DNA from: Cristatella mucedo
Lineage: Eukaryota > Bryozoa > Phylactolaemata > Cristatellidae
Length of the DNA: 64,000 bases
Direction: 5' to 3'
Assembly (NCBI GenBank): GCA_009760855.2
Contig: WPIO01000024.1
Coordinates: 5,142,001-5,206,000 of the forward strand
Numbering within the stretch: the first letter of the stretch is position 1; each line of letters begins with the position of its first letter. The notes under the pieces were generated by a model. It ran no database searches, had not been told where the DNA came from, and saw nothing but the letters and a program-made list of their open reading frames with translations. This document shows positions 1-10,475 of this stretch, piece by piece. Made by a program: the position numbers and the translations under genes.

Positions 1-195
1 ACAGAGCCTTGAAGTCAATATGGTGCTTGCTGGATAGCCAGTGCAGGTTGGCGCATTTGAAAGAAGTGAGAAGGGAATTTGGACGTCGCTACGACGTTCG
101 CGACGGGCAGGCTTAGCTGCTAAGTTGTGCACCCGTTGTAAAAGGATCGTTGCACCGGTAGAACAGCCTACAAGCAGGAAATATCGCAGGTGTAG
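1..195 (-). mobile_element. L2-like LINE fragment (RT C-terminal part)
   Basis: The stretch matches, on the same strand, the segment near 18540-18720 of the better LINE copy, including the shared words for 'tagccagtgcaggt' and 'caagcctagctgc'. In that copy the segment encodes the region after the reverse transcriptase thumb. Here the frame is broken. It is cut by the window start on one side and followed by a CT microsatellite on the other. Confidence 0.75.
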
Positions 196-251
196 TAGAC
201 AGGCATTTGTGTGCATACACTTACTAAACAGCTCGTAATTTGTACTCCAGC

Positions 252-398
<147 letters not shown>

Positions 399-399
399 T

Positions 400-1015
400 T
401 TTGCACGCAGAAGCCTATATCTACTGGTATTTACACCGCGTAAGGCATTTAAGCGTTTTGATAGTGGGCTGCGCTGCGATTGGCTGCGGCCAGTGGGCAA
501 TACCAATAGCAAGCTAGCTGACTGAGCTGCAATTGGCTGCAGCTTGTGGCTAATACCAATAACTGGAGAACGCTGCTATTGGCTACTGCTACTAACTTGT
601 AGCCTCTGGCTGCTGCCCGGCGATCGATATCCTCCTCTATCCCACTTTAAGCCTAGAACGTGCGCTCGCGTAACTTCAAAATTTAAAATGACAAAGTACT
701 GCATAGATGAGGTAAGAAACCACGATTCAGCCCCCGCGAAGAGCTCGGATTGCCGCCTGCCGCCGCCGCTTCTCTGCGGCTGCAGGCTTCCGTACCGCAG
801 TCGGGCTTTCGGCGAATGGCGTGGCCACCGGGTCGGTGGCGGTCCTATGCCCGCCTCCGATAGAAGAGGTCGCATAAATTATCAAGTTCTCTCTGAAGGC
901 GACTGAAGCGTCTCATAACCGCTCCCAACACATCCGTCGACGTCGACGTCGACGGCGGGCTTAGTCGCAGCGGCGTTCCCAGCACACCTTTCGCCCGGGT
1001 ACGAACTACACGGAT
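400..1015. other. No gene recognised; GC-rich unique DNA
   Basis: The stretch has several near-repeats of a motif like 'gctgcgattggctgcggc' between 468 and 585, containing ATTGG/CCAAT-type boxes, and a short GTCGAC repeat at about 937-957. The spaced ATTGG boxes could be promoter-like, but no start site or exon is supported. Confidence 0.35.
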
Positions 1016-1092
1016 AATAATAATAATAATGCACTTGATAAAGCGCCCTCAGAGAACTCAATCTCTCTCTAGGCGCTTTACATTTGCTGCAA
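1016..1092 (-). mobile_element. LINE 3' tail (TTA repeats plus hairpin)
   Basis: Reverse complement of the common LINE 3' end: a TAA/TTA microsatellite, then 'gataaagcgccctcagag' and 'ctaggcgctttaca'. Only the terminal hairpin region remains. Confidence 0.8.
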
Positions 1093-1537
1093 AGGGAGGC
1101 GGCGCCCCCAGCAGTATTAGGCGTTCATTTTGGCGCCCGCAGATCCAGCGCCCGGGGACACGTGCCCCCTGCTTCCCCCCCCCCTCCCCCGCTAGGCCAC
1201 GAAGGCTTAATGGAGCGGTGACCGTCGTCTACCTGTGCTGTCTCTCATGGCTCTGACCTCAGTGGCTCAATACTTGATTGGTTGGTACGGTTGATTGTCG
1301 CCCTTGCCGCTTCAGCCGAAATCCTCGAACGCCTCAAGCTCGGCCACGTCGTCCGTTAATTGTGCCCGTATGTCCGTATGAATTTCATACGCAACTGGTA
1401 ATACTCATCCTTAGTGGATGCTGGTTGCTCCGTGAAATAACTCGAAGCGTGGCTACCAAGACCGCACATTTAACTTACGAGGCCACCCAAACAGATTAGG
1501 CAATCGGATGAGCTGTGCCAGATCTGCGCGAGTTCTA

Positions 1538-1650
1538 ATAATAGTAATAGTAATAATGCACTTGTATAGTTCCCTCAGATAACTTAAATCTCTTGCTAAG
1601 CACTTTACGTATGCTGTAAAGGAAGCATGATCGTACGGGCCATCGGTCTA
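1538..1650 (-). mobile_element. LINE 3' tail, diverged
   Basis: Another minus-strand copy of the terminal hairpin with a degenerate TAA/TTA tail and the following 'aaggaagcatgatcg' sequence seen in several LINE copies. Confidence 0.65.
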
Positions 1651-2640
1651 TTAGAAAGCCCCCTCCAAACCTCCAGATAAAAATAGGTCTTTACTTCAAG
1701 CATAGCGAGCACAGAGTCAACCGATATCTATAATTTGACTGGCTGTGATACGGTTTCATTCTTCAACTTAGTAAGGAAATAGACTGCCACGCAAGTATCG
1801 CATACCTTCGCTCACATCATAGCTACTTTCTCGGGCACCCTTAGTACTCTAGGGCAAATCTTGGAAAAGAGGATATGCTTGTAATGGAGATATTTGTTGT
1901 CCAGTAATGCACTACCAATCTTCGTTAGCTCCACAAAAAAGCAATCAATTGAGACTATTCCACTTTTACTTGCGAAGCTCTTCTGCTGCACTTCAAGCGG
2001 GCAGTTAAACAGACTGCAAACAACTAACGAAAAGCTTCAGAATAATAATGATAATAATGTTATTATTATGTCATCTGTATATCCCCCTAAAAAACCAAAT
2101 TTTAATCCAGTTGCTTTACTACTGGTTACACAAGAATCAATAACTAAGAGTTAATGACGATCAAGAGATAGGATGCTTACCCGAGCATAAACAAGCTAGT
2201 AACCATATTCAGATGTTGACACGGTGCCTTTTGCCTCTAACCGTATTATGCTTGTCGACATGTGGATGTTACCACTAGCCATTTGTTCATGTTTCCTTTA
2301 AAGCATAGAAAAGTCAAGTGCATAGAAAGAGATTAGATTCTCAGTAGGTTTCAAAAATGTTATTATAATTATTAAAAGCAGACAGGAAGACACTTTAGAC
2401 TTGTTTGTTTGTTGGACCCCTAAGTTGTTAGATGCACCGGATAATTCACATGTAAGCACGCCGAGCAAACTGTAGCTAACAAGTCGAGTCAAGTCAAGGA
2501 GCGCAGGGAACTGATAAAGACTTACGCAGCGTAAATGCAGGTGGTCATAGAATCACGAAGCGAGCTTCACATATACAAAACTAAAGCACCGTCAGCAAAA
2601 TATTTCCATTTAATGCAAGGAACAATGAAATTACAGGAGG
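1650..2640. other. No gene recognised; AT-rich unique DNA
   Basis: I see no repeat match within the window and no convincing exon. The longest open frames (86 and 64 codons) have no recognisable content. Confidence 0.4.
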
Positions 2641-2663
2641 AGAATGAGCGAGCACAAGTGGCT

Positions 2664-2667
<4 letters not shown>

Positions 2668-2705
<38 letters not shown>

Positions 2706-2982
2706 AGGGGAGAGGAGGGGTAGGGGAGAGGGGGGGAGGGAGAGCTGGGGGAGGGGAGAGGGGGAGAGGAGAGGGGAGAGGGGGAGGGGAGAGGGGAGAG
2801 GGGGAGGGGAGAGGGGAGAGGGGGAGAGGGAGAGGGGAGAGAGGGGGGGGGAGGGGAGAGGGGAGAGGGGAGAGGGGGAGGGGAGAGGGTAGAGAGGGCG
2901 AGAGAGAGAGGGCGAGAGAGAGAGAGGGAGAGAGAGAGAGAGAGAGGGAGAGAGAGAGAGAGAGGGAGAGAGAGAGAGAGGG

Positions 2983-3029
<47 letters not shown>
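2668..3029. repeat. (GA)n/(GGGA)n purine tract, about 360 bp
   Basis: Continuous purine-rich tract on the plus strand with GA, GGA and GGGGA variants. The long Ser/Leu/Pro open frames are repeat artefacts. It abuts a LINE fragment at 3030. Confidence 0.97.
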
Positions 3030-3033
<4 letters not shown>

Positions 3034-3505
3034 TGCAATAAATTTGATGCTTGAAAGGAAGCCAGTAAAATTCCAACAGATGCGATGAGATGTGGCAGCT
3101 ATTCTGTTGACGGTAGACCAGACGAGCAGCTGAGTTTTCCACCAGTTGCAAGCAATTAAGGGCGTTTTGAGTGGAAGTCCTAAATAAAGTGAAGCGCAGT
3201 AACCGATGACGCGATACCATAAATTCTCGAAGCGCTTCTGCTGTCATACTATTACCTAAGCAGGGCCTAATTTTGGCGTTGCTCGTCGGTTGGAAATGGA
3301 CTATCTTCCAAGCGGACGCAATGTGCTCATTCTATGACAAGTCGTTAAGAAACAGCACGCCCATACTAGGGCAGATATAATGAGACATATGCTAGAACAA
3401 TAAGTCTTGAGGCTGAGGTCTTCCAATTTAAAGAGACACTACACTTGCTCGTAGCAATTAAATTTTGGTTTGGCCGTCGTTTAGCTTAAGAAAGTTGATG
3501 GTCGC
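3030..3505 (-). mobile_element. L2-like LINE fragment
   Basis: Minus-strand reading gives the broken LINE peptide pieces 'LVENSAARLVYRQ' and 'FYWLPFKHQI', aligned with 'LVQNSAARLVCRE' and 'LHWLPVKQRI' of the copy at 18-19.5 kb. Further upstream parts of the element follow to about 3500 in degraded form. Confidence 0.75.
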
Positions 3506-3574
3506 GTAAATTCGAATGTCTTTGAAGCAGGCTGTAGTCGAGGTAAGTGTACAATACCAAGATACTTGATCGTG

Positions 3575-3745
3575 CTTCCTTTGCAGGAATTGTAAAGCGC
3601 CTAGAAAGAAATTGAGTTCTCTGAGAGCGTTTTATCAAATGTATTATTATTATTGTTATTACCAAGATTTCTATGAAATTTGCATAGCGTTCCGAGAGAA
3701 CTAAATATCTCTTTCTAGGCACTGCAAATGCTGCGGAGAAAGCAG
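3575..3745 (+). mobile_element. Two LINE 3' tails, head to head
   Basis: At 3575-3660 a plus-strand tail (hairpin then TTA repeats) is followed at 3665-3745 by a diverged minus-strand tail, so the two tails face each other around the TTA repeat. Confidence 0.7.
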
Positions 3746-3888
3746 GTAAATAAGATAAGTGATAGCATGGACAGCGTCAGAGCGCCTTCTTGGTTCTCAT
3801 GATTCAAGGAGGGAGGGGGTAGAGAATTCAAATGGGCGCTGGCAACCTTTACGGGACAAGCAGAGATACTCGAACTAGTTTTGCATTC

Positions 3889-4070
3889 GGTGAGCTACGA
3901 TGGCATACAAGGTAAGACGGCTGCTTTTCACGACCTCGTTCCCGAGGTTGTGGGTTCAAATCCTGCGGTCGGCGATTCTGTCTCGCCGCTGCAAGCCGCG
4001 GTGATAACTGTAAAGGCTCTCCTGTCGCCATATAAAAGAGGCTTTTAAATCAGCTAGTATTATTTTTATT
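3889..4070 (+). mobile_element. tRNA-derived SINE, family A
   Basis: A tRNA-like head contains 'cacgacctcg' and the B box GGTTCAAATCC. The family body follows ('ctgtcgccatataaaagagg'), then 'aatcagctagtattattttt'. It shares this layout with copies at 29.4, 31.6, 46.3 and 48.8 kb. Confidence 0.85.
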
Positions 4071-4177
4071 GGCTCGACAACGACCCACGGGCGTTCGGGT
4101 GCTAATACCAGCCCGCGAAGTCGGATTCAATAGCTCAGCAGCGCGGCGCCGCATCGATAGCCCGTTCCTCAGCGACC

Positions 4178-4197
4178 GATCGCGCGCGCGCGCGATC
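4178..4197. repeat. Perfect CG-rich palindrome
   Basis: Twenty-base perfect palindrome GATC(CG)6GATC, an alternating purine-pyrimidine run able to form a cruciform or Z-DNA in principle. Confidence 0.9.
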
Positions 4198-4204
4198 AGC
4201 TCTT

Positions 4205-4765
4205 CCGCCGCTGCCACAGAAATGCCTCTTTCTGGCTTTCGACGGAAGCTCCGCTCCGCTTTAGCCCTTTAGGAGATGTGACGGTAACGTGGACTTTTTT
4301 TCAGCCCTTCTAGTTAAAATAAAAAGTGCCGGCTCGCCATTTTGGAAAAGTCTGAACAATCTGCAGCCAAAGAACGCTACGCGGAAGTCTTTTTTCTGGC
4401 GCGGTCAAAAAAGAGATTGCAAAAGATCACAAGAGATTACAAAACAGAGACAAAAGGTACACATCCACTTGTCGAGCCTGAAGCGGCTGCGGAGCCCTGC
4501 GGCTTCGCGCTCCCGCCCAGACTGAGGCGCTATGCGTCTCTTTTAAAAATTGCCATTCTTTTTTTTGGAGGGCCCGAAGCTCGTGCCAGAGCGGCGCCGC
4601 TGCTCGTAGCCCGGAGTTTAGAAAGAAATGCTGACCGCAGCTTGGTTTTCTTTTGCCCGAATCTTTGCGCCGCTGGCGCGCTCCTCGGTTTCGTCTGAAA
4701 AGATGCACCCCTCCTCAGCAGCTCTACAAAATTATCGTTATCTTTGCCGCTGTTAAGAATAACTG
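4205..4765. other. GC-rich stretch, no gene recognised
   Basis: There are several open frames up to 118 codons on the plus strand, but composition, lack of recognisable motifs and overlapping frames on both strands give no reason to prefer one. It could hold a 5' untranslated exon of the plus-strand gene to the right. Confidence 0.3.
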
Positions 4766-4771
4766 TGGCCC

Positions 4772-4905
4772 CCTCTGTAACCTTAAATCCTTCGGAGACC
4801 GTGCATTTAGTTCGTCCCTTTGCAGCAAATGTAAAGCGCTTAGAAAGAGATTAAGTTCTCTGAGGGAAATTTATCAAGTCCATTATTATTATTGTTATTA
4901 TTATT
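4772..4905 (+). mobile_element. L2-like LINE 3' end
   Basis: Contains the end of the LINE coding region ('ccttcggagaccgtgcattt', the SFGDRAF motif) followed directly by the 3' hairpin and TTA repeats. The part in between is deleted. Confidence 0.85.
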
Positions 4906-5016
4906 AAACTGACCCCGAACTTCCGCACCAGTGTCCTCTTTGGCCCGGTTTAAAAGAAACTGTCGATTCTCTTCGGGGACACTCTTTAAATCTGCGCCGC
5001 CGCCGCCCGACCAGCC

Positions 5017-5021
<5 letters not shown>

Positions 5022-5048
<27 letters not shown>
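5022..5048. repeat. (AT)n microsatellite
   Basis: Short pure AT repeat immediately before SINE family B. Confidence 0.95.
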
Positions 5049-5050
<2 letters not shown>

Positions 5051-5055
5051 CCGCC

Positions 5056-5200
5056 CCGCTGGTTTGGCCCAGTGGTTAAGGTGCTGGCCCCGATCAAGGT
5101 CTGGCCGAGGCTGTGGGCTCAAGCCCGGTGGCGTATGGCACCCGGTGGCGCCTGAATAGAGATTAAGTTCTCTTAGGGTGCTATACAAAGGCATTATATT
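5056..5200 (+). mobile_element. tRNA-derived SINE, family B
   Basis: The tRNA head carries an A box-like 'tggcccagtggttaaggtg' and a B box-like 'gggctcaagcccgg'. The 3' part 'gcctgaatagagattaagtt' with 'tctcttagggtgctatac' is a version of the LINE 3' hairpin. The same fusion recurs at 57.99, 61.11, 31.77 and 35.08 kb. Confidence 0.85.
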
Positions 5201-5224
5201 CTGTTATTTGTATATTTGTTTCCC

Positions 5225-5392
5225 TCTCGCCTCTCTCTCTCTCGTTCTCTCTCCCTCCTCCATCTCTCTCTCTCTCTCTCCCTCTCCCTCTCCCCCTCCC
5301 CCTCTCTCTCCCAAACTCTCTCCCCCTCTCTCCCTCTCTCTCTCTCTCTCCCTCTCCCTCTTCCCCTCTCCCTCTCCCTCCCCTCTCTGCGC
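5225..5392. repeat. (CT)n/(CCCT)n pyrimidine tract
   Basis: Imperfect CT-rich repeat of about 170 bp on the plus strand. The open frames across it are artefacts. Confidence 0.95.
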
Positions 5393-5399
5393 CTCGTAA

Positions 5400-6420
5400 C
5401 CCCGGAGCCTAGTTGCCACCTGGAAGTGATATCGAGCCTCCAATCGGGAGGGGTCGAAGAGGAGGTCAATTTCTGGCAAATTGGCCGCTCGAACAGTGGC
5501 GATTTTGGCTGCGGCCAGTCCAGCCAGTCCGCCGCCCCATTTCCTTCGCTCGCCACGCCGCCCAAATGCCACTGCCTGCGCTGCGAGTGCACCGCGCGAC
5601 CTCACCGCGGCGGCGTACCGAGCGCTCTCTCTCTCGCTCGCTCGCGCTCGCTCGCGGCTGCTGCTACTGCTCGATTCAAGGGCCCGCGCTCTCCGCTCTC
5701 CGAGGCAGTGCGGCGCTAATGCAATCACGCGAGCCGCCGGAGACGGCGCGCCACGTGCCAGGGCGAGCCTGAATGGCTTCCCTGACGACGCTAATGCCTT
5801 GACCTGTGGTGCGCGTAGCAACGGCGCTGGCGGGTGCAGTCCGCCGCGCCGAGCCACCCGTCGAGGTTGGCCGCCGCTGGCGTCGCGGGACGACGCTCCG
5901 AGGATAGCGCGATATGACTACCACTCTGAAGATCCCTTCGATAACTCACAAGAAGACCGTCCTCGGTCATGAAAAGTGAGCGCGGCGCCAGCGTTCGTGC
6001 TATTGTTTCGTCCGCCCGTATAAGTGCTACAAAGAATCGACAATGATCACTTTGTGGCCACTTGCTCGCTTGTACAAAAGGAAAAGCGAGTGTATTTTTC
6101 CTGCCGAGCTCGCGCGCGCGCCGCACTCGCCCCGCCGGTTCGCCGCCCGCGAGCTCGGCAGTCGGCGCAAGCGGCGTACTGCAGCGGCAGCAGCAGCAGT
6201 CGGGCGCCGCACTGTCGCGCGCCCGCCGGCCAGCAGGTACGCCGCTCCCCTCCGCCGCGTCGCCACCGCTTGTCTCGGCGTCAAGCGCGGCGTCTTCCTC
6301 AGTCCGGCCTCAGCTGCGCGATTCGTATTTCGTATCGAAATCTCACCGCCCGCCCGCCCGCCCGCCCGCCCGGCCCGCCGCGGAGGCCCGCTAATCGCGG
6401 CCGGCCGGACACCATGGCGA
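5400..6420 (+). promoter_or_regulatory. CpG-rich island, probable promoter region
   Basis: This is very GC- and CpG-rich DNA at the 5' side of the plus-strand exons. A TATA-like 'cgtataagtg' lies near 6017. A CCCG repeat at about 6348-6373 and many GC boxes are present. An ATG at 6043 opens a frame that reaches a good splice donor (CAG|GTACGC) after 6236 with the phase needed for the exon at 6586. This is positional inference: no transcription start can be proven. Confidence 0.4.
6043..6236 (+). CDS. Candidate first coding exon of plus-strand gene 1
   Basis: An ATG at 6043 begins an open frame of 64 codons ending two bases into a codon at a donor CAG|GTACGC. The next exon (6586) needs exactly two incoming bases in its first frame. 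The peptide is Arg/Ala-rich and unrecognised, as expected of translated CpG-island sequence, so this may equally be 5' untranslated. A second ATG in good context (acaccATGGCG, 6413) lies in the following intron. Confidence 0.2.
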
Positions 6421-6585
6421 CGACGCCGCCGTCTAGTTGCCGCCGCCGCCGCAGCTGGCGGAATGTCAACATCAGCGGCACGATGAATAGAGGCGAGAAC
6501 GCTCGCTCTCCGCCGCTTCGTCGCTTTGTTGACATCCGCGCGAAAGCGCTCACGCGCGCGCGCGCGCGCGCACGCACGCACGCAG

Positions 6586-6871
6586 GCCCAACTCGTTCCG
6601 CGTGCTCGGCGAAGTCGGCGACACGACGGGCTACGCGCCTCCGCAGCCGCCGAACGACGTGGACGTTCGCGACTTCAACGTCACGCTGCCGTCACCGACG
6701 AGGGCCACTGGTGGCCAAGCCACGTGCCGCGCGGCGCCGCCAAGCCGGAGCCGCCGCGCACGCTCGACACGACGGCTCGAGAGAGCTTCCGCTGGCCGCT
6801 CGGCGACAAGCGCTCGGCGAACGCCGCGCGACACGGCGCCCGGCCGCCCACTCTTCCCGCTCTCGGCATCG
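6586..6871 (+). CDS. Internal exon of unidentified plus-strand gene 1, with apparent frameshift
   Basis: Acceptor 'cgcacgcag' and donor ATCG|GTGAGG bound the exon. The first third reads well in one frame (starts PNSFRVLGEVGD, continues DVRDFNV) and the rest in another (DEGHWWPSHVPRG, TTARESFRWPLGD). The second frame leaves phase 1, which is what the next exon needs. The two frames meet at about 6686-6691 in CTGCCGTCACC, where one missing base would join them. I do not recognise the protein. Short segments such as TTARESFRWP recall microtubule-binding repeats of axonemal inner proteins, but this is only a resemblance. Confidence 0.5.
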
Positions 6872-7140
6872 GTGAGGCCGCTCGGCAATGTCAAGGCTGG
6901 CCGCCGGGGCGTCGAGCGAAGCTGCGGGCGCGCTGCGAGCATCTACCTTGGACCGCGGCGATCCTCACGCGATTGTCGCGCGCTCGAGCGCATCGGCTCG
7001 GGCCTGCGAGAGTCGCCTGCCGATAAGCTTGCTCTATTGGACGCACCTCGCCGCCGCCGCCGTAGCCTAGATAGCCCCCAGCGACATTTCGATCTGCATG
7101 CGAGCAATAGCAGCTGCCGCCGCTGCCACCGGCGGCACGC

Positions 7141-7738
<598 letters not shown>

Positions 7739-7947
7739 ACCTTTTGTCGCATGTCGCCGCCGTTCGCTCGCGAGCGGTGCGCCGTTCGCATGAGGCCTTT
7801 TCGGCGGAAACACGCATCGGCCTCGCTTTCGCGACGCCCACGTCCTCTTCGGAGGCAGGTATGGCGTCGCTCGTTGCTCAGCCCAGCAGCACGGATTTCC
7901 GAATGAGCTAGGCAGTCGCGCCCCGCCCCCTCCCTTCGTTCGAGCAG

Positions 7948-8063
7948 CGCCGGTGAACGCGATGCCCAGCGCCGACGGATCGGCGAGATTCCACAAAGAG
8001 ACGATGTCGTACGAACACCAGTACGACAGCCGCTCGAGCGACAACTACGCGCTTCGCGGACGG
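7948..8063 (+). CDS. Internal exon of unidentified plus-strand gene 1
   Basis: Acceptor 'ttcgttcgagcag' and donor CGG|GTAAGC. It accepts one base from the exon ending at 6871 (G|CG gives Ala) and ends in phase 0. The 38 complete codons include RFHKETMSYEHQYDSR and end NYALRGR. The composition is that of a real protein rather than a shadow frame. No family is recognised. Confidence 0.6.
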
Positions 8064-8229
8064 GTAAGCCGCGGCGCTGCGACGAGGCCGCGCCGCCTCG
8101 ATGGCCGCAGCAGCCGAGCCTCGGTTCCTCCAGGTTTCGCGTCGCGCCGTCCACGCGCAGGCGCACGCGCGTTTGCGACGTCGGGCGGCGACCTGCGGCC
8201 ATTTGCCCGCCGTCGTTTGTCGTCCGCAG

Positions 8230-8517
8230 CGCCATGGAGCCTTCGTCTACGAGTCGCTGCCTAGGAGCGACGCCGAGCGACTGGCGACGCACCCCGACTG
8301 GCAGCTCGTCGGCAGTCGAGAGCCGGCGCCCGGAAGCGGAGCTCCTGGCGGCCGCGGCGGCGGTGGCGGCGGTGCAGCGGACGACGCGCATCTGCCGCCC
8401 GTGCTGGCGGCTCAGCCGCCGCCGCCGCCGTTGGCCGGCGCCTGGCGCCACTCGGCCGCGGGCCGAAGCGAGCTGGCGCCGCGGTCAAATCTGAACGTGC
8501 GAGTGCGCCACGACTGA
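8230..8517 (+). CDS. Last recognised exon of unidentified plus-strand gene 1
   Basis: Acceptor 'tttgtcgtccgcag' in phase 0. The peptide begins RHGAFVYESLPRSDAERL, continues THPDWQLVGSREP, then Gly-rich and poly-Pro (QPPPPPLAG) segments, and ends NVRVRHD at TGA 8515-8517. The same frame stays open after the TGA to a strong donor GGC|GTGAGC after 8726, with Pro/Gly-rich protein-like content, so the TGA may be a real stop, a sequence error or a read-through site. It is intrinsically disordered by composition. Confidence 0.55.
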   Translation, partial: RHGAFVYESLPRSDAERLATHPDWQLVGSREPAPGSGAPGGRGGGGGGAADDAHLPPVLAAQPPPPPLAGAWRHSAAGRSELAPRSNLNVRVRHD

Positions 8518-9250
8518 ACGGGCACGCCACCGCCCCCGCCGCTGCCGCCGCGGCCGCCATACCGGTCGAACGGCGACGATGGCGGCTACTGCGGAGCGCC
8601 GGCAGAGCGCCGGTTGCAGCGGGAGGCAGCGCGAGCGGGAGAGGCGGAGCGTCCGGGAGGGGCGTCCGGTGTGCGGCGCCGCGCCACGCCACGCCCGTCT
8701 CCTCGCCCGTCAGGGCCCGGCTCGGCGTGAGCACCGAGCTCTACGGCCGCGACTGCAGACGACGCCTCTCGCAGCGGTCTCGCGACAGCGGGCTTCGGAA
8801 GCGGCAGCGGAGGGCGTGGCACCGCGCGCACGCAATCGGGGCCGCCGGCGTCGCAGCTTCGCTCAGCGAACGCGCCGTCGCACAATTGGCGCTCGCTGTG
8901 GAAGAAAGGAGCGCGCTAGTCACGTGGCCGTGGAAGCCGCTTTGAATTGCTCATGAGCTGCCGCACGCACAATGCGCAAATACAATAGCGACAATTGTGT
9001 ACAACGGTTTACCGGCAATCACGGCGACAATCCACTGGCGAGCGAGTGGGCCGGCTGCAGGCTACGCCGCGATGGGCTGTGGGCAGACGGGCTTCGCTAC
9101 GCCCTAAACTGTTCGGGTCGGCCGCTCGACTTCCACCCCCCTCTTCGCTACCAACCACGAGTCAAGGAAACCAGTCTGTTGGGTGTTTGCTCGATGTCCG
9201 ATTGCTTCGCGATTAAACGCCGCAGTACGCCGAAGCAAGTTAAATGAGTG
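8518..9250 (+). other. GC-rich stretch after TGA 8515; possible 3' UTR or continued coding
   Basis: The frame of the preceding exon continues through 8726 and, after a second TGA at 8728, again to a TAG near 8920 (Gly/Ser/Thr-rich, ending NWRSLWKKGAR). Another open frame, 8972-9247 (91 codons), shows nothing recognisable. An ATTAAA occurs near 9213 but I cannot show it is a polyadenylation signal. Confidence 0.3.
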
Positions 9251-9279
9251 TCCTAGGCCATGCGTGAGCAGCCGCCCAG

Positions 9280-9532
9280 CACCCCAGAATAACGGCCAAG
9301 GACGGCGTCTGGCCCTGAATTGCTAAAAACATTCGGCGATTTACCCTGAACCCGAGAACCTGAACCTGAACCCCTGAACCCCGAGGCAGCCAATCGTCGG
9401 CGAGATTAAAGAGCGAGATCCCACTAGCGATGCCTTTGGTCAGGTGCGCACAGCTACGGCGACAGTAAAGGTGCTGAAGACCCTCGATACTGAAACTAGC
9501 AAACGTTTCGCATTATGAAAGGAAGATTGGAG
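9280..9532. other. No gene seen; short CCTGAAC repeat
   Basis: Near 9349-9383 the words 'cctgaac' and 'cccgag' recur about five times as a tiny tandem array. Nothing else is recognised. Confidence 0.4.
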
Positions 9533-9584
9533 AAACAGCGACGCACGTCACCGGCAGCAGCGCCGGCGACGTGCGTCGCTGTTT
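9533..9584. repeat. Perfect 17-bp inverted repeat with inner stem
   Basis: The left arm at 9533-9549 (AAACAGCGACGCACGTC) is exactly complementary to 9568-9584. The 18-base centre contains a further CCGGC/GCCGG pairing. The structure would be a long GC-rich hairpin in DNA or RNA. Confidence 0.95.
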
Positions 9585-9912
9585 TCGGCTGTTTGCTGCA
9601 GCGTCGCATGGCGCGAGGTTGGCCTCTAGCGTCTGCATCCGATTCGTCTGCATTCAATTCGGACGCTTGCGGTGAGTCCTCTCATTAAAAGAACATCGGG
9701 ACCTCTCGGACTCTCGCTGAAGCAGCACTTCGCTGTCGAAAAAACAGACAGCACACCTAAGGTAGTTGAAGCCGTAACGGATAGCACAGAGGCGAAGCGC
9801 AAAGTCTGACAGACAGCGTAGGAAGACAGCAGTCTGCCAGCAGAAGAGGAATCAATGGAAGTGAGGCTTGCGCATTCAGCACCCTCCAGAAACTCTCTCT
9901 CTATTTCTCTAT

Positions 9913-9915
<3 letters not shown>
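9585..9915. other. Unique DNA, nothing recognised
   Basis: No exon with convincing splice sites and no match to the repeats elsewhere in the window. Confidence 0.35.

Positions 9916-9989
<74 letters not shown>
9916..9989. repeat. (AT)n microsatellite, about 74 bp
   Basis: Pure alternating AT. Confidence 0.98.
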
Positions 9990-9992
<3 letters not shown>

Positions 9993-10129
9993 TTATATAT
10001 GTATCTCCCTTTCTATTGTAATTAGGACATGCAGGCTGACCTCATTGACGGTTAACGTCCCGCTTGAACCAAAGTGACATATATAATCTTAAGAATGATC
10101 CCTAAGAAAAGTTCAAGAGCGCATAGGTG

Positions 10130-10240
10130 AAGCTATCAATTTACCGTTCGTGTTTCCTTTGCAGTAAATGTAAAGTGAATAGAAAGAGGCTGAGTTTTCT
10201 GAGGGCGCTTTATCAAGTGTATTATTATTATTATTATTCG
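10130..10240 (+). mobile_element. LINE 3' tail
   Basis: Plus-strand copy of the 3' hairpin ('gtaaagtgaatagaaagagg' to 'gggcgctttatcaagtg') followed by TTA repeats. Confidence 0.8.
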
Positions 10241-10338
10241 GTCTGATGCGGCTTTAGTGTGCTCGCCAATCGGATCGGCTTCTCGCTCCTGCTTCTATCG
10301 TCTTTCAAAACTCCAGGAATGGCTTGTCAGAGCAAAGC

Positions 10339-10415
10339 CCCCTCTCTCTGTCTCTCTTTCTCTCTGCCTCTCTGTCTCCGTCTTTCTGTCTCTCTCTGCG
10401 TGCGTGCGTGCGTGC

Positions 10416-10467
<52 letters not shown>

Positions 10468-10475
10468 GTGTGCGG
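10339..10475. repeat. (CT)n - (TGCG)n - (CG)n - (TG)n compound repeat
   Basis: A CT-rich part is followed by TGCG units, a CG run and a TG run. The last about 70 bases alternate purine and pyrimidine without a break and are a candidate Z-DNA site. Confidence 0.95.

Noticed and set aside
4342-4698. 118-codon plus-strand frame
   Set aside because: GC-rich, no recognisable motif and competing frames on both strands.
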